Source: Planctomycetia bacterium (lineage in GTDB: Bacteria; Planctomycetota; UBA8108; SXIK01). Taken from it: a DNA stretch of 45,330 nt. The position numbers were made by a program, and so were the translations under genes. This document shows positions 17,139-26,249 of the stretch, piece by piece (the stretch's first letter is position 1; every line of letters starts with the position of its first letter). The stretch lies in assembly GCA_005772855.1 (NCBI GenBank), contig SXIK01000214.1, positions 1 through 45,330 on the forward strand. The letters are read 5' to 3'. The notes below the pieces were generated by a model. The model was not told the origin of the DNA. It saw only the letters and a list, made by a program, of their open reading frames with translations, and did not search any database.

Positions 17139-18044
17139 TCACCTCTCGCCCGCTTTTCCCAGGGCTTTCTGGGTCATCTGTTCCGCCGCGGCGTCGAAGG
17201 GGGGACCCGAAGGATCCTTGAGCTCGGCGATCCTGCAACGCTTCGTTTGAATCTCTCGCAGGATCTCCCGGAGTCGCGTTGCATCCTCGAGCGTCTTGTC
17301 ACGTTCGGGCTCGTCAGGCGAAGACTCGACCTCGGCGAGGCGGAATGCCTCCAGGGCTTCATCGAGGAAGCCTGAAGCAAAAAAATTCATCCCCACTTGA
17401 AAGAAACCCTCAACAGGACCCAGCCGGTACATGAATCGATAGAACTGCCGGATGCCGTCCGGGTACGCTTCCGCCACGAACTCGGAGCGTTGGAGGTAAA
17501 GCGAGCGCACAAAAGGCCTGTAGTTGGTGAAGCTGGGCAACTTCGATTCGAGTCGGCTCAGAGCTCGGCCGAAGAGGTGCTTGATATGACGCAGCTTCTG
17601 GGGGAAGAGGGTGTGAGCCTCGTCAAGGATGTACTTCAACTCGACCTCGTCCTTGTCGCGCTCGTAAAGCGGCGCGTAGGTCTTCACGTTGTAGTGTTCC
17701 TCCTTGAGAATCGAGATCTCATGGAAGATGTCCGAAACGTAGCGGTCAAAGAGGTCAGTCGAGTCTTGTCCTCTAAAGACGAGGTGCGAGAGCTCCTTCA
17801 ACTCCCAGATGTAGCCGTCCCTGAGGCGTTCAAGGTTCTTGAAATCGAGCAGTCCCCCCAGTTCGGCGGGCTTGAGTCGCAGGTCGTTGCGGTGTATACC
17901 CACTTTCCTGGAATAATCGAGGACCTTCTGCTCGTAGGTCTCGAACACGCCGTTGGAAACGAGACGGGATCGGTAGAACAGCTGCACGATCATCCAGATC
18001 GTGTGGCCCAACTCTTGCTCTCCCAAACTGAATCGTTGCAGCAT
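17139..18044 (-). CDS. Uncharacterised protein upstream of and coupled to pyrF
   Basis: I do not recognise this protein of about 301 residues. It is soluble, rich in aromatic and charged residues (IWMIVQLFYRSRLV, YIWELKELSHLVFRGQD, LYLQRSEFVAEAYPDG), predicted mostly helical, with no signal peptide. Near the C-terminus FFASGFLDEALEAFRLAEVE looks like a single TPR-like helical pair, followed by a charged helix (ATRLREILREIQTKR). The start is uncertain: ATG 18044 has AAGAG four bases upstream; GTG codons a few residues earlier are alternatives; the frame stays open to 18194. Its stop falls within the Shine-Dalgarno of pyrF, so its product is made with PyrF. It is divergent from the lipoprotein gene at 18176, and the 131 bp between them should carry both promoters. 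Confidence 0.65.
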   Translation of the reverse strand: MLQRFSLGEQELGHTIWMIVQLFYRSRLVSNGVFETYEQKVLDYSRKVGIHRNDLRLKPAELGGLLDFKNLERLRDGYIWELKELSHLVFRGQDSTDLFDRYVSDIFHEISILKEEHYNVKTYAPLYERDKDEVELKYILDEAHTLFPQKLRHIKHLFGRALSRLESKLPSFTNYRPFVRSLYLQRSEFVAEAYPDGIRQFYRFMYRLGPVEGFFQVGMNFFASGFLDEALEAFRLAEVESSPDEPERDKTLEDATRLREILREIQTKRCRIAELKDPSGPPFDAAAEQMTQKALGKAGER

Positions 18045-18175
18045 AAGGCTCTTGAAAGACACCGACACTCGTCTCTCGCGCGAAACGGTGTCATGGTAGG
18101 AGCGTCCTCCACCTGAGTCAAACCCAATCACCAGTAGTTCCAACCCGAGAGAGACTGTACAGGATCTCGACGTAT

Positions 18176-21100
18176 ATGCTTGGAGACATGACACGCTCAG
18201 CCCTGCTTCAAAGACTCCTGTGGAGTCTCGTGGTTCTGTTCATCGCCCTCCCTGGGTGCCGTTCGAACTCAGACTCAAAGAAGCGCTCTCAGGCTCAAAC
18301 GCCAGTGCTCACGGTGAAGTCCACCAACCCAGTCGGGGGCGCCGAGGGCGTCGCACGGTCGACCACTGTCAGTGTGACTTTCTCCGGGGCGATCGATTTC
18401 GCAACCGTCGATGAACGGAGCTTCGCAGTCACGGGCTCGAAGTCCGGCCCCGTGCAGGGCGTTTACACGTACGAGTCAGCAATCTACAGGGTCAACTTCA
18501 CACCCCCGGCTGAGCTCATGGCAGGCGAGAAGGTCACCGTTCAGCTCTCGACTGCGGTTCTGTCGCCGGCAAGGACGCCGCTTACTGCAGCCGACTTCTC
18601 CTTTAATATCGCCTCCGACCCGCCCGTGCCGGCCCCCCGACTGGCAGTGGTGGACTCCACCCCCATCGCCTTCGCGAATGATGCGTCCCCCACCCTGGCA
18701 ATCACGATACGTTTTGGCGAGCCTGCAGACTCAAGCTCAGTCTCGCCGGGGTCGGTCCGGGTCACGAGCGGCATGACCGGACGCGTTCCGTCGCGCCTCA
18801 GTGTGAGCCCCGATGGGCTCACCTTGATCATCACGCCCGAGAATCGACTCCTTGCTGGCGACAAGATCAACGTGCAGCTCTCGAGCTCAATAAAGCCTGT
18901 CAGCGGGGCGCCTTTTGACGGCTGGTCTTACGAATTCCGCACCGCGGCATCTCCGCCGCCTGAGGGAACACGAATCGACAGGGTCCACGGCACGCTGGGA
19001 CGAGTTGTCATTCTCGAAGCGGGTGACCTGAACCAGGACGGTCTCGCGGACCTCGTCCACGCGAGCGAAAACGAGACGTTTGTGGACGTACTCCTCGGCA
19101 ACGGCGAGGGGACTTTCACCCTCGGGATTCGCATCGACCTCTTCCAGCCCGTGCTTTCGCTGGCTCTCGCAGACCTCGACGCCGATGGTACCAATGATCT
19201 GGCCGTTGGCTCAACGGATCGCGTCCAGGCCTATCTGATGCGCTCCCGGGAGGGTGCCGGCGGAAAGCGAGAAGTGACCTCGGTCGATGGTGCCAGGGCA
19301 CCGACAGGCGCGGCAGTGCGAGGAATCACAGTGGGTGACCTGGACCACGAGGGCCTCGAAGACTTTGTCCTCGACACGGATCGAGGCCTTCAAGTTCTCC
19401 TCGGAGGAGTGGATCAGCGACCCGTCCAGACCGTCGGAACGAGCCGGCAAGCCCGGACGAACCTCGTCTTGCACGACCTCGACCTCGATGGCAATGCCGA
19501 TCTCCTTTACGGTGATCGGCGAGGTGGACGGGTGACGTTTCACCTGGGAATGGCTTCGCGCACATTGCCTCTGGGTGAGGCACGCCACCATGAGCTGGGG
19601 TCCGACGCAGAGCAGGTGGACGCCGTCAACTTGAGCGGGGAGGCATATCCCGAGATCGTCGTCCTGACACTTGGCGGCGCTCTGGGAGCGGAATTTCGGA
19701 TTCTGCGACGGACCGCTCCCGGGTACTCCGGAGACACGTTCGAGGCCTTCAGTGAGCCGCCTCGGGCCGCTCCGCTCGAGGGTGGCGCCACCCTCGAGCG
19801 GAGCCGATTCACAGCTGGGGATCTCGACGGAAACGGGCTCCTCGACATCATCCTGGCCGATCAGCCACGGGAGGTGGTGGTGTGGTACCCAAACACCGGG
19901 GGGGTCGTGGACTTTTCACAGGGTGGGCGCCACCTCCTACGGGTTCCAGAGGCCCTCCTGCCACTGGCCACTGACCTTACCGGCGATGGGAGCCTTGAGG
20001 TAGTAGCCGCCGGTCAGAGCGAGATCCACGCGCTGGTTCCACCAACGAATCTCCCCGAGGACAGGTTTGAACTCTCGATCGAGGACACGCAAGCACGCCA
20101 GAAGGATCTGGAAGCCATCGCTCTGGTGCGATCGACTCATTCAAAGCCACTGGAAGCCTATTCGGTGGCACTGTCCTACGATGGCGACGTGCTCCTTCCA
20201 GGACGCGTCTCCATTGAAGGCACTGTGACTGGCGAAAGTGGGGTAGAGTTCTCGAGCTTCCAACGCTATACATCCGTCGATGCGGTGAGCTACAGCGTCA
20301 TCGCAGAGTTCAGCGCCCCATTCGAGAACCGTGTGATCCCCGCTGGCGAGAACCAGCTCCTGTTCCGACTTCTCTTTGATGTACTCCCCGGTGCGCCCCT
20401 GGGAGAGACTACGCTTCACTTCATCGAGAGCGCCGGCGAACCCAAGGTGCCGACGACGTTGATTGTCGAGTCCAGGAGCCTCCAGCCCCGCACAAGGGAT
20501 GGCAAGATCACCGTGCTTCCACCAAAGGAGACTCCGCCACCCGGCGGAAACAGCATGAGGATCGAGGAAGTCCACACGCTGGCCGGTAACGAGGGCCAGG
20601 TGCCAGCGCTCGGGACCAACGAGAAGAATGCAGAGGCGTTCACTTCAATCTTCAGTTTCGATCCCAACGCAATCGAGGTGCTCAACCTTGATCTCTCGGC
20701 CTCAGCAGTCGGAGCTCTCAACCCCGATATCTTTGTGCCGTCGATCGACAACGAGACGGGCAACGCGGCCATGACCGTGATCTTCGACATCACGCCACCC
20801 ATTGACGGAATCGGCCTCGCGCCAGGGACTGATTCAGTGCTCTTCATGATTCGCTTTCGGGTCAAGCCAGAGACCAATCCAGGCACGTACAAGTTGGAAT
20901 TCAAGAATCAGATCGGCACACCTCCCTTGAACAACATCTTCGTCTTTGGGGGCCAGTCAGTGTTTCCTGACCTCGTGCCTGGCTCCGTGATCGTGGATCC
21001 GATTTCTGGCATCAAGTTCATTCGAGGCAACGCCGACGGCGGACCACGAGTCAACCTCGGGGATGCTGTCACGATCGCCGACTTTCTTTTTCGCGGAGGC

Positions 21101-21277
21101 GCCCAACCCGGGTGCCTCGATTCGGCGGATACCGATGACAACGGCAAGTTGGAGCTGACCGACCCAATCTTGCTCATGAACCACCTCTTCAAGGGGGGCC
21201 CTCCGCCAGCGCCGCCTTACCCCGATGAAGGCCTGGACCCGACCCCGGACACGCTGAGCTGCTCCGCCGAAACATAG
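18176..21277 (+). CDS. Lipoprotein with Ig-like, FG-GAP, cohesin-like and dockerin-like domains
   Basis: This 1033-residue protein has a lipoprotein signal (LLWSLVVLFIALPGC, lipidated Cys at about residue 28). Two Big_5/SbsA-like Ig domains follow (about 45-145, beginning VKSTNPVGGAEGVARSTTVS, and about 155-260), then FG-GAP/VCBS blades (about 270-625; DLNQDGLADLVH, DLDLDGNADLLY, DLDGNGLLDIIL). Next come two beta-sandwich regions that look like cohesins (about 630-760, with AYSVALSYDGDVLLPG, and about 785-950, with FTSIFSFDPNAIEVLNL), and a dockerin-like tail (GNADGGPRVNLGD, DTDDNGKLELTD, then LDPTPDTLSC). The first tail loop is degenerate. ATG 18176 has AGGA about 11 bases upstream. Carrying both cohesin-like and dockerin-like modules on one lipid-anchored chain is unusual; it could anchor the other dockerin-tailed proteins of this window. 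The cohesin call is from fold pattern only. Confidence 0.8.
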   Translation: MLGDMTRSALLQRLLWSLVVLFIALPGCRSNSDSKKRSQAQTPVLTVKSTNPVGGAEGVARSTTVSVTFSGAIDFATVDERSFAVTGSKSGPVQGVYTYESAIYRVNFTPPAELMAGEKVTVQLSTAVLSPARTPLTAADFSFNIASDPPVPAPRLAVVDSTPIAFANDASPTLAITIRFGEPADSSSVSPGSVRVTSGMTGRVPSRLSVSPDGLTLIITPENRLLAGDKINVQLSSSIKPVSGAPFDGWSYEFRTAASPPPEGTRIDRVHGTLGRVVILEAGDLNQDGLADLVHASENETFVDVLLGNGEGTFTLGIRIDLFQPVLSLALADLDADGTNDLAVGSTDRVQAYLMRSREGAGGKREVTSVDGARAPTGAAVRGITVGDLDHEGLEDFVLDTDRGLQVLLGGVDQRPVQTVGTSRQARTNLVLHDLDLDGNADLLYGDRRGGRVTFHLGMASRTLPLGEARHHELGSDAEQVDAVNLSGEAYPEIVVLTLGGALGAEFRILRRTAPGYSGDTFEAFSEPPRAAPLEGGATLERSRFTAGDLDGNGLLDIILADQPREVVVWYPNTGGVVDFSQGGRHLLRVPEALLPLATDLTGDGSLEVVAAGQSEIHALVPPTNLPEDRFELSIEDTQARQKDLEAIALVRSTHSKPLEAYSVALSYDGDVLLPGRVSIEGTVTGESGVEFSSFQRYTSVDAVSYSVIAEFSAPFENRVIPAGENQLLFRLLFDVLPGAPLGETTLHFIESAGEPKVPTTLIVESRSLQPRTRDGKITVLPPKETPPPGGNSMRIEEVHTLAGNEGQVPALGTNEKNAEAFTSIFSFDPNAIEVLNLDLSASAVGALNPDIFVPSIDNETGNAAMTVIFDITPPIDGIGLAPGTDSVLFMIRFRVKPETNPGTYKLEFKNQIGTPPLNNIFVFGGQSVFPDLVPGSVIVDPISGIKFIRGNADGGPRVNLGDAVTIADFLFRGGAQPGCLDSADTDDNGKLELTDPILLMNHLFKGGPPPAPPYPDEGLDPTPDTLSCSAET

Positions 21278-22010
21278 AGTCATAAGACTTTTTACTAATT
21301 GTATTTATGAAATAGAATTGGGTAAAAGTTCGCAGCAATACGGTCTCCCTGGGTTCGGAAAGCCGGCTTCACCTCGAACTCCATCAATCGCAAAAAAATG
21401 CCTTGCGAGGACGGTTGGTTTCTTATAGAGTTCGAGGCTCTTGATGAGGCCACGCGGCGGTCCCGGTTCTTCACCCTCCCGGGACGTTGATGCCTGAAAG
21501 GCGCGTCAGGACGGGGATGCATGTGAGACTTGTAGATTGTGGGTCAGTATCCCTGGCCCGCGTCTCTGATCCGTGCCTCGAATCCAAGCTCCGAGACAAC
21601 CAACGCCTCTGATTGCGTATCCTGTGACCCTTGTGACCGTCTGACCCGGCGACTTTTTCTGTCGGACGGCATCCAAACGAAGAAATCCGTTCTCCGCCGG
21701 GTCAATGCCGGCTCATGCCGACCGGTTTTGATCCGGCCCTTTTTTTTGAGGGAAACGTGCGATTTTCTCGGCAAGGCGTGGTGAACGCAGAGGCTCCCCT
21801 CCGATCTTCTCGCCAAAGTGGGGCAACGCGTCCCGGGAAGCCCATGCCCGGGGCTGCTATCCAGCGCATCTCAACGCCCCGGCACTCTGAAGTGACTCCT
21901 GACGACGACACCGGCTGACGCCGCCACGCCTTGCTTACGTAACTAATTGCGGCGTAAGGCTGTAAGGGCATTCCGCCCCCGAGAGACACTATTCGTCTGC
22001 CCCATTGTCT
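21278..22010. other. Gene-free stretch between convergent genes
   Basis: I find no convincing gene in these 733 bp. The first ~150 bases are AT-rich compared with the rest of the window (for example TTTTTACTAATTGTATTTAT near 21290). A hairpin with arms GTCCCGG (21460-21466) and CCGGGAC (21479-21485) follows. At about 21711-21747 a weak stem (GCCGG...CCGGC) precedes eight T, which could terminate the lipoprotein transcript coming from the left, but the stem is poor and 430 bp distant. Short open frames here show no recognisable domain. The stretch may be the remains of decayed genes or an old mobile element, but I cannot identify any. Confidence 0.35.
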
Positions 22011-22390
22011 TATACCGCACGCAGGCAGTGATGAGACTTTTTACAGCCTGCGATAGGTTGCGGCTGCTCGCGCCATGGGCGCCCGGCGCCCATCAGGCGC
22101 CGAGGAGGCCGAGGCCGAGTGTTGCGGCCGACGTTGGGGAAGTCCGCCTCCCCCCACCAGCCCTTATACCTCACGCGGGCAGTGATGAGAACTTTTGCAG
22201 CCTGCGATAGGTTGCGGCTGCTCGCGCCATGGGCGCCCGGCGCCCATCAGGCACCGAAGGAGGCCGAGGCCGAGTGTTGCGGCCGACGTTGGGGAAGTCC
22301 GCCTCCCCCACCAGCCCTTGACGAGCAGCAGACTTGAGATGGTTCCTCCTTTGCCCATTCGGAATGTCTCACGTGTGGGCGCGCGAGGTA
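22011..22390 (+). repeat. TATACC-ended dispersed repeat, copy B, with tandem duplication of its 5' half
   Basis: The element starts TATACCGCACGC at 22011. At 22165 it starts again (TATACCTCACGC), so 22011-22164 and 22165-22318 are two near-identical units of about 154 bp, each running from the terminal motif through GCGCCCGGCGCCCATCAGGC to CCGCCTCCCCC(C)ACCAGCCCTT. Only the second unit continues into the common 3' block (about 22320-22390, ending GGGCGCGCGAGGTA). It lacks the hairpin module of copy A and the 11-mer array. The right end lies four bases from the stop codon of the DUF4340 gene, so it may serve as the 3' end of that minus-strand operon. The final TATA of the right terminus is lost (GGTAAG). 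Confidence 0.85.
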
Positions 22391-22394
22391 AGAC

Positions 22395-23753
22395 TCACTT
22401 CTTGTCGCCAGGGGGGGTGGGTGCCGGAGTGGGCGCGGGCGTTGAGGTCGGAGTTGAAGCTGGAGCTGGAGGCGGCTCAGGAACTGCGGCAGACTTCGGG
22501 GACGGAACCGGCTCTGCCTTCGCATCGCTCCCTGGCACCGGCACGGCGGGCTGTTGTTCCGTGGCCCCAGGTGTCACCCCGGCTTCCGGCTTCGGTGTTT
22601 CGGCTGGCTTGGGCTCTTCCTTGGGCTTGGGGAGGAAGTCCTTCAACTCCTTGTTCCAGTTGTCAAAGGTCCAGGACTGGATGAGGTAAACGCGCCCCCG
22701 CTGCTCGTCGTTGTCGACAACCACGTAGTATCCCTTGGTGTCGCCCTTTTCGTCCTTCTTAGCATTTCCCAGGTGGAACGCGACTGTCTTCATCTCCGCG
22801 TCTGGGGTCTCCTTCTTGCGGTAGCTCAAGGAGACCTTGAGCTGTGGCTGGTCGAGGCCGTACTCCTTCAAGTCCTTGGGCTCAACGCCATCTTCGATGG
22901 AGAGGTCCTTGCCTCGATTCAGAAACCCCCTGGCTTGGTACTCCTCCGACTTGCCAACTTCCTTCGTCTCTGGGCCTGACGTAACAACGAAGTACTCCTC
23001 CTTCTTCGTTTCTGGATTTTTTTGCTCTTCTTTCTTATCGCCATCGCCTTCCTTTGGAGCCTCGCCCTCGGGTGGCTTCGGCTGCTCCACAGGCACATCC
23101 TTGAAGCGTCGCTCCACGAGCACATCAGGCTTGTCCGGGCGGGAGAGGCGTACAGCCTCCACATCGAAGTCATCCGGAATCGCGAAGACCTTCTTCTGGA
23201 GAAAGGTCTTGCCCTCAACCGCATCGCCATAAAGACCCAACTCGTTCCGAATTGAGGTCTGGACCTCGTAGGTCGTCGGATCACTCCCAAAACGGAGGTA
23301 GGCTGCTGTCGTATTGAAGCTCTTGCCCATGACGCTCTTGCCGACCACCAGGGTCCCAAGCTGCTTGCCGCCCGCGTCGTAGGCTGTCAGGAAGCCTCCC
23401 TTCTTGTCATCGACGTCAAACTCGGTATGAGCCGCAGGCTCCTTGCCGCGGGGCTCGCCCGTCTTGATCTCGCCAAGGGCCTTCAGGATCTTCTCGGCCT
23501 TCTCGCCGTCAGCTGGATATCCGAAGGTCGAGCCAACGACCCACTTGTCCCCCGCCTTCTTGAGCTCGACCGCGGCACCATTCACGCCCTTCTTGATGCT
23601 GATTTTCGCCGCATCCTTGAAGCTCGCTTGTTGGAAGGCGATAAAGCCCTCGGTGACCCCACCCGAGCGGGAAGACTGTTGTGGCTTGTACAAGACCATC
23701 ACCAGTCCCAACACAACCAACACCCCCAACGCACCGAGTATGGACTTACCCAT
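22395..23753 (-). CDS. DUF4340 domain-containing protein of the Gld-type ABC cluster
   Basis: The 452-residue protein has one N-terminal membrane helix (ILGALGVLVVLGLVMVLY, about 5-22) and a large periplasmic part with the DUF4340 pattern: KISIKKGVNGAAVELKKAGD, KWVVGSTFGYPADGEKAEKI, LGTLVVGKSVMGKS, and YEVQTSIRNELGLYGD around residue 165. The last ~75 residues are a low-complexity Pro/Ala/Thr/Glu-rich tail. DUF4340 proteins typically sit directly behind GldG-like genes, as here (33 bp gap). The function is unknown; it is thought to be an accessory periplasmic subunit. It is the last gene of the operon starting at 27950 and is followed within four bases by repeat copy B. Confidence 0.85.
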   Translation of the reverse strand: MGKSILGALGVLVVLGLVMVLYKPQQSSRSGGVTEGFIAFQQASFKDAAKISIKKGVNGAAVELKKAGDKWVVGSTFGYPADGEKAEKILKALGEIKTGEPRGKEPAAHTEFDVDDKKGGFLTAYDAGGKQLGTLVVGKSVMGKSFNTTAAYLRFGSDPTTYEVQTSIRNELGLYGDAVEGKTFLQKKVFAIPDDFDVEAVRLSRPDKPDVLVERRFKDVPVEQPKPPEGEAPKEGDGDKKEEQKNPETKKEEYFVVTSGPETKEVGKSEEYQARGFLNRGKDLSIEDGVEPKDLKEYGLDQPQLKVSLSYRKKETPDAEMKTVAFHLGNAKKDEKGDTKGYYVVVDNDEQRGRVYLIQSWTFDNWNKELKDFLPKPKEEPKPAETPKPEAGVTPGATEQQPAVPVPGSDAKAEPVPSPKSAAVPEPPPAPASTPTSTPAPTPAPTPPGDKK

Positions 23754-23786
23754 TCTTAGATCTCCAAGAGCGTCGCGCTGGACGCC

Positions 23787-26237
23787 TCATAATTGATACT
23801 TTTGGATATACCTGCGCTCGTAGGCAATGCCGTCGGCGCGACGGATGACGAAGTAGCCGAGCCCTAGCATCGCGACAATCGCTGGCACGCCCACAACGTT
23901 AAACCACCGAATGAAACCGGCGTAACGCTCACTGTCGGACTTGAAACGACGCTCCGTGATCTGCTTTCGGCGGATCTCGATGAGCTGATTGCCGAGCGCG
24001 TAATTCTCAACTGCGTTGTAGAAAAAACTAACGTTCGACTGGTAGGCCCGACTCTGCGACGCGAGATATTCATTTTTTATCATGTCGGCCGAGGCCAGGA
24101 TGAGCACGCTGCCGCCATCTACGGGAGTGACGTCAGCCCTGGGCTTCTCCACAGTCTTCTCCTCACCCTTCGCCACTGGGGGAGGCGAGGTTGGAGCAGC
24201 ACTTGGGCCGGCAGTGACAGGAGCGGGAGGCAGGGGCGGCACCACAGGCTGCGTCGGCACGGGTTGAGCGGATTGCGTCTGAGCTGGCGCCGGCTGGACA
24301 GGCACCGGCGCGGGGAAAGCCCCGTCTGCGGGGGGGGCTCCAGGCTTCGTATCCTCGGCGTTCAAGCCAAGGTCACGGTCATCCTCCTCCATGGGAGGTC
24401 CACCAGGAAGGCCCAGCCCTTCAAGCCCTGGAATGCCGGCGTGAGGCCCGCCCGCCTTGCCCTTCGGAGCAGCGTCCTTGCTCCAGTCGGGGATCGTCTC
24501 CCCCTGGTGGCTAAAAGGCATTTTACCCTGGATAAGAACCGCAAGAGTTGTCTTGTCGACCCAGTCCTGGAACCTGTTTGGATCCTTGGGCGGCACGAGA
24601 TCTTTCTCGTACGCGATGAGGGTAGCGCCCATCCCGGCCTGGGGGTTGAACGGATTCCGCTTCCCGAAGGGGTCGATCTTGACCGACCAAGTCTGATTTG
24701 GAACTGTCCAGGCCAGCTCCTCAGCCTTGAGGCCGTTCTTCTTGAGCGTATCGTGGTTCAGCTTCAGCCCCGTGGTCGCGGGAAAAATGATCGCCGGGAT
24801 CCGGCTCGTGAGCGTTGATTCCTGACTGAGCGTATCCTGCGTCGTGGCCACGCAAATAGCCGCTCCGGCCGGGACCTTAACGACGAGATTTCCCATGACG
24901 CGCTGGGGGATATCTATCGTTCCCATTTCGTTGGAGGCGAGCAGCTCCGTCCCGAGCTCGACGCCCCACTTGCGAAAGAGGTCCTCCAGGCCAGCAGGCA
25001 CCAGCATGTTGATGGGAAGTCGTTGCTTGTAGCCTTCATCCGAGGCATCGAGCGTATAGCGGGAGGTGAAGAAAATAGTCGGCACCCCGAGCGAGATCGC
25101 CCGGCTGATCTCGTAGACCTGGCGAGGCTCGAGTTGATCGGGCTGCGCCACGACAACACACTTCAGGAACCCCTTCAAGTCCCCTGGCTGGACGGTCTTG
25201 TCCTGCTTGGCCTCAAGCTCCTTCTTCTCGGCCTCCGTCTTGCCCTCGAGTTCCTTGCGGAAGTGGTCCTCCTTGAGGCGTTTCACGAGGTCTTCGAAGG
25301 CATCGTTTTCCTTCATGTCGATCGTTCGCACATCAAAAACATCCTGCAACGCTCCAACGATTCGATCATAGTCGGATAACGGCGGCTGCTGCGGGCCGGC
25401 GGGGTTTGGAGGCGGGGCCGGAGGCTTCCGGGCATCGAAGAACGCGATGGTGGGCTTCTCCGGCGTGGCAAGCTTCAGAAGGCGGCTCGTCAACTCGTAC
25501 TCAAGGCTCTCGATCTGAAGATGAGCGGCGATGACCTCGGGCTCTCGCGAGAGGTACTTGATTTCAATGGCCGTGAAGGCGCGGCCCTGCTTGCGACTCG
25601 ACGCCTCCTGCTCGTTGTAGGTGATGGCGCGAATCCCTTCCTGCTCCAGCTTGTCGAGGTACTGCTGGCGAAACTCGTCCGAGAGCAAGTCATAGTAGAT
25701 ATCCTGCTTGGGGCGCTTCTGCTGAGCCGCGATCGTTGTTGCGGCAGTTTCACGGCGAGCGCGAATCTGCTCGGGCGTGGGCTTCTGCCGGCTCGAGAAG
25801 ATGTCCTCCATGCTCTGCACCGGCTCGGGCTCTTCCGGCTTGTTCTTTGCCGCCTCGGCCTGCTTGTACTTGGCCATCGCCTCCGCGGCGAAGTCCTTGG
25901 CCTTTTCGTCGGGATCCAGGATCTCGTAGTTGACCTTCTTGTTCGAGAGTTCGTAGAACTCCTCGAACATGTCCTTCGTGTCGCGGCGAAGGGTCTTCAG
26001 CTGCCCTGGAAGCTCCTCGCTGCAGTAGTACTTGATCTGGACCTCATCCTTGAGCTTGGCGAGAATTTCCTTGGTCTTGCCCGAGATCGTGTAGACCTTG
26101 TCCTTCGTCCAATCAAGCTTCGTTCCGCCGAAAAAGTCGCGAAGGCCGAAGACGAGAGCGAGGATCGCGATGATGATCCCCAGGAGAATGAGGTTGCTCG
26201 CAAAAAACTTTTTCCTGAACTGTTGACTGTCTGCCAT
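23787..26237 (-). CDS. GldG-like ABC transporter auxiliary protein
   Basis: The 816-residue protein has a membrane helix at about 14-34 (NLILLGIIIAILALVFGLRD), then the GldG/ABC-auxiliary domain (KDKVYTISGKTKEILAKL, VQIKYYCS.ELPGQ, FEEFYELSNKKVNYEILDPD, SLEYELTSRLLKLATPEKPT). A long Pro/Ala/Gln-rich linker runs about 650-715, and a C-terminal helix (about 785-803, VGVPAIVAMLGLGYFVIRR) follows PVDGGSVLILASADMIKNEY. The family works with an ABC ATPase and permease; in Flavobacterium GldA, GldF and GldG are needed for gliding, but the cluster is widespread in non-gliding bacteria, so the substrate is unknown here. It contains an extra charged insertion after the first domain (about residues 115-170). 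It lies 12 bp behind the permease gene. The gene symbol is withheld because orthology to Flavobacterium gldG is not proven. Confidence 0.85.
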   Translation of the reverse strand: MADSQQFRKKFFASNLILLGIIIAILALVFGLRDFFGGTKLDWTKDKVYTISGKTKEILAKLKDEVQIKYYCSEELPGQLKTLRRDTKDMFEEFYELSNKKVNYEILDPDEKAKDFAAEAMAKYKQAEAAKNKPEEPEPVQSMEDIFSSRQKPTPEQIRARRETAATTIAAQQKRPKQDIYYDLLSDEFRQQYLDKLEQEGIRAITYNEQEASSRKQGRAFTAIEIKYLSREPEVIAAHLQIESLEYELTSRLLKLATPEKPTIAFFDARKPPAPPPNPAGPQQPPLSDYDRIVGALQDVFDVRTIDMKENDAFEDLVKRLKEDHFRKELEGKTEAEKKELEAKQDKTVQPGDLKGFLKCVVVAQPDQLEPRQVYEISRAISLGVPTIFFTSRYTLDASDEGYKQRLPINMLVPAGLEDLFRKWGVELGTELLASNEMGTIDIPQRVMGNLVVKVPAGAAICVATTQDTLSQESTLTSRIPAIIFPATTGLKLNHDTLKKNGLKAEELAWTVPNQTWSVKIDPFGKRNPFNPQAGMGATLIAYEKDLVPPKDPNRFQDWVDKTTLAVLIQGKMPFSHQGETIPDWSKDAAPKGKAGGPHAGIPGLEGLGLPGGPPMEEDDRDLGLNAEDTKPGAPPADGAFPAPVPVQPAPAQTQSAQPVPTQPVVPPLPPAPVTAGPSAAPTSPPPVAKGEEKTVEKPRADVTPVDGGSVLILASADMIKNEYLASQSRAYQSNVSFFYNAVENYALGNQLIEIRRKQITERRFKSDSERYAGFIRWFNVVGVPAIVAMLGLGYFVIRRADGIAYERRYIQKYQL

Positions 26238-26249
26238 GCTTTTCTCCTA

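Noticed and set aside
21711-21747. Possible terminator for the lipoprotein gene (stem then eight T)
   Set aside because: The stem is only about 5 bp with a long loop and lies more than 400 bp past the stop codon; too weak to list as a terminator.
22011-22390. CRISPR array, because of repeated units
   Set aside because: There are only two units of about 154 bp with no spacers and no cas genes; it is a duplicated half element.
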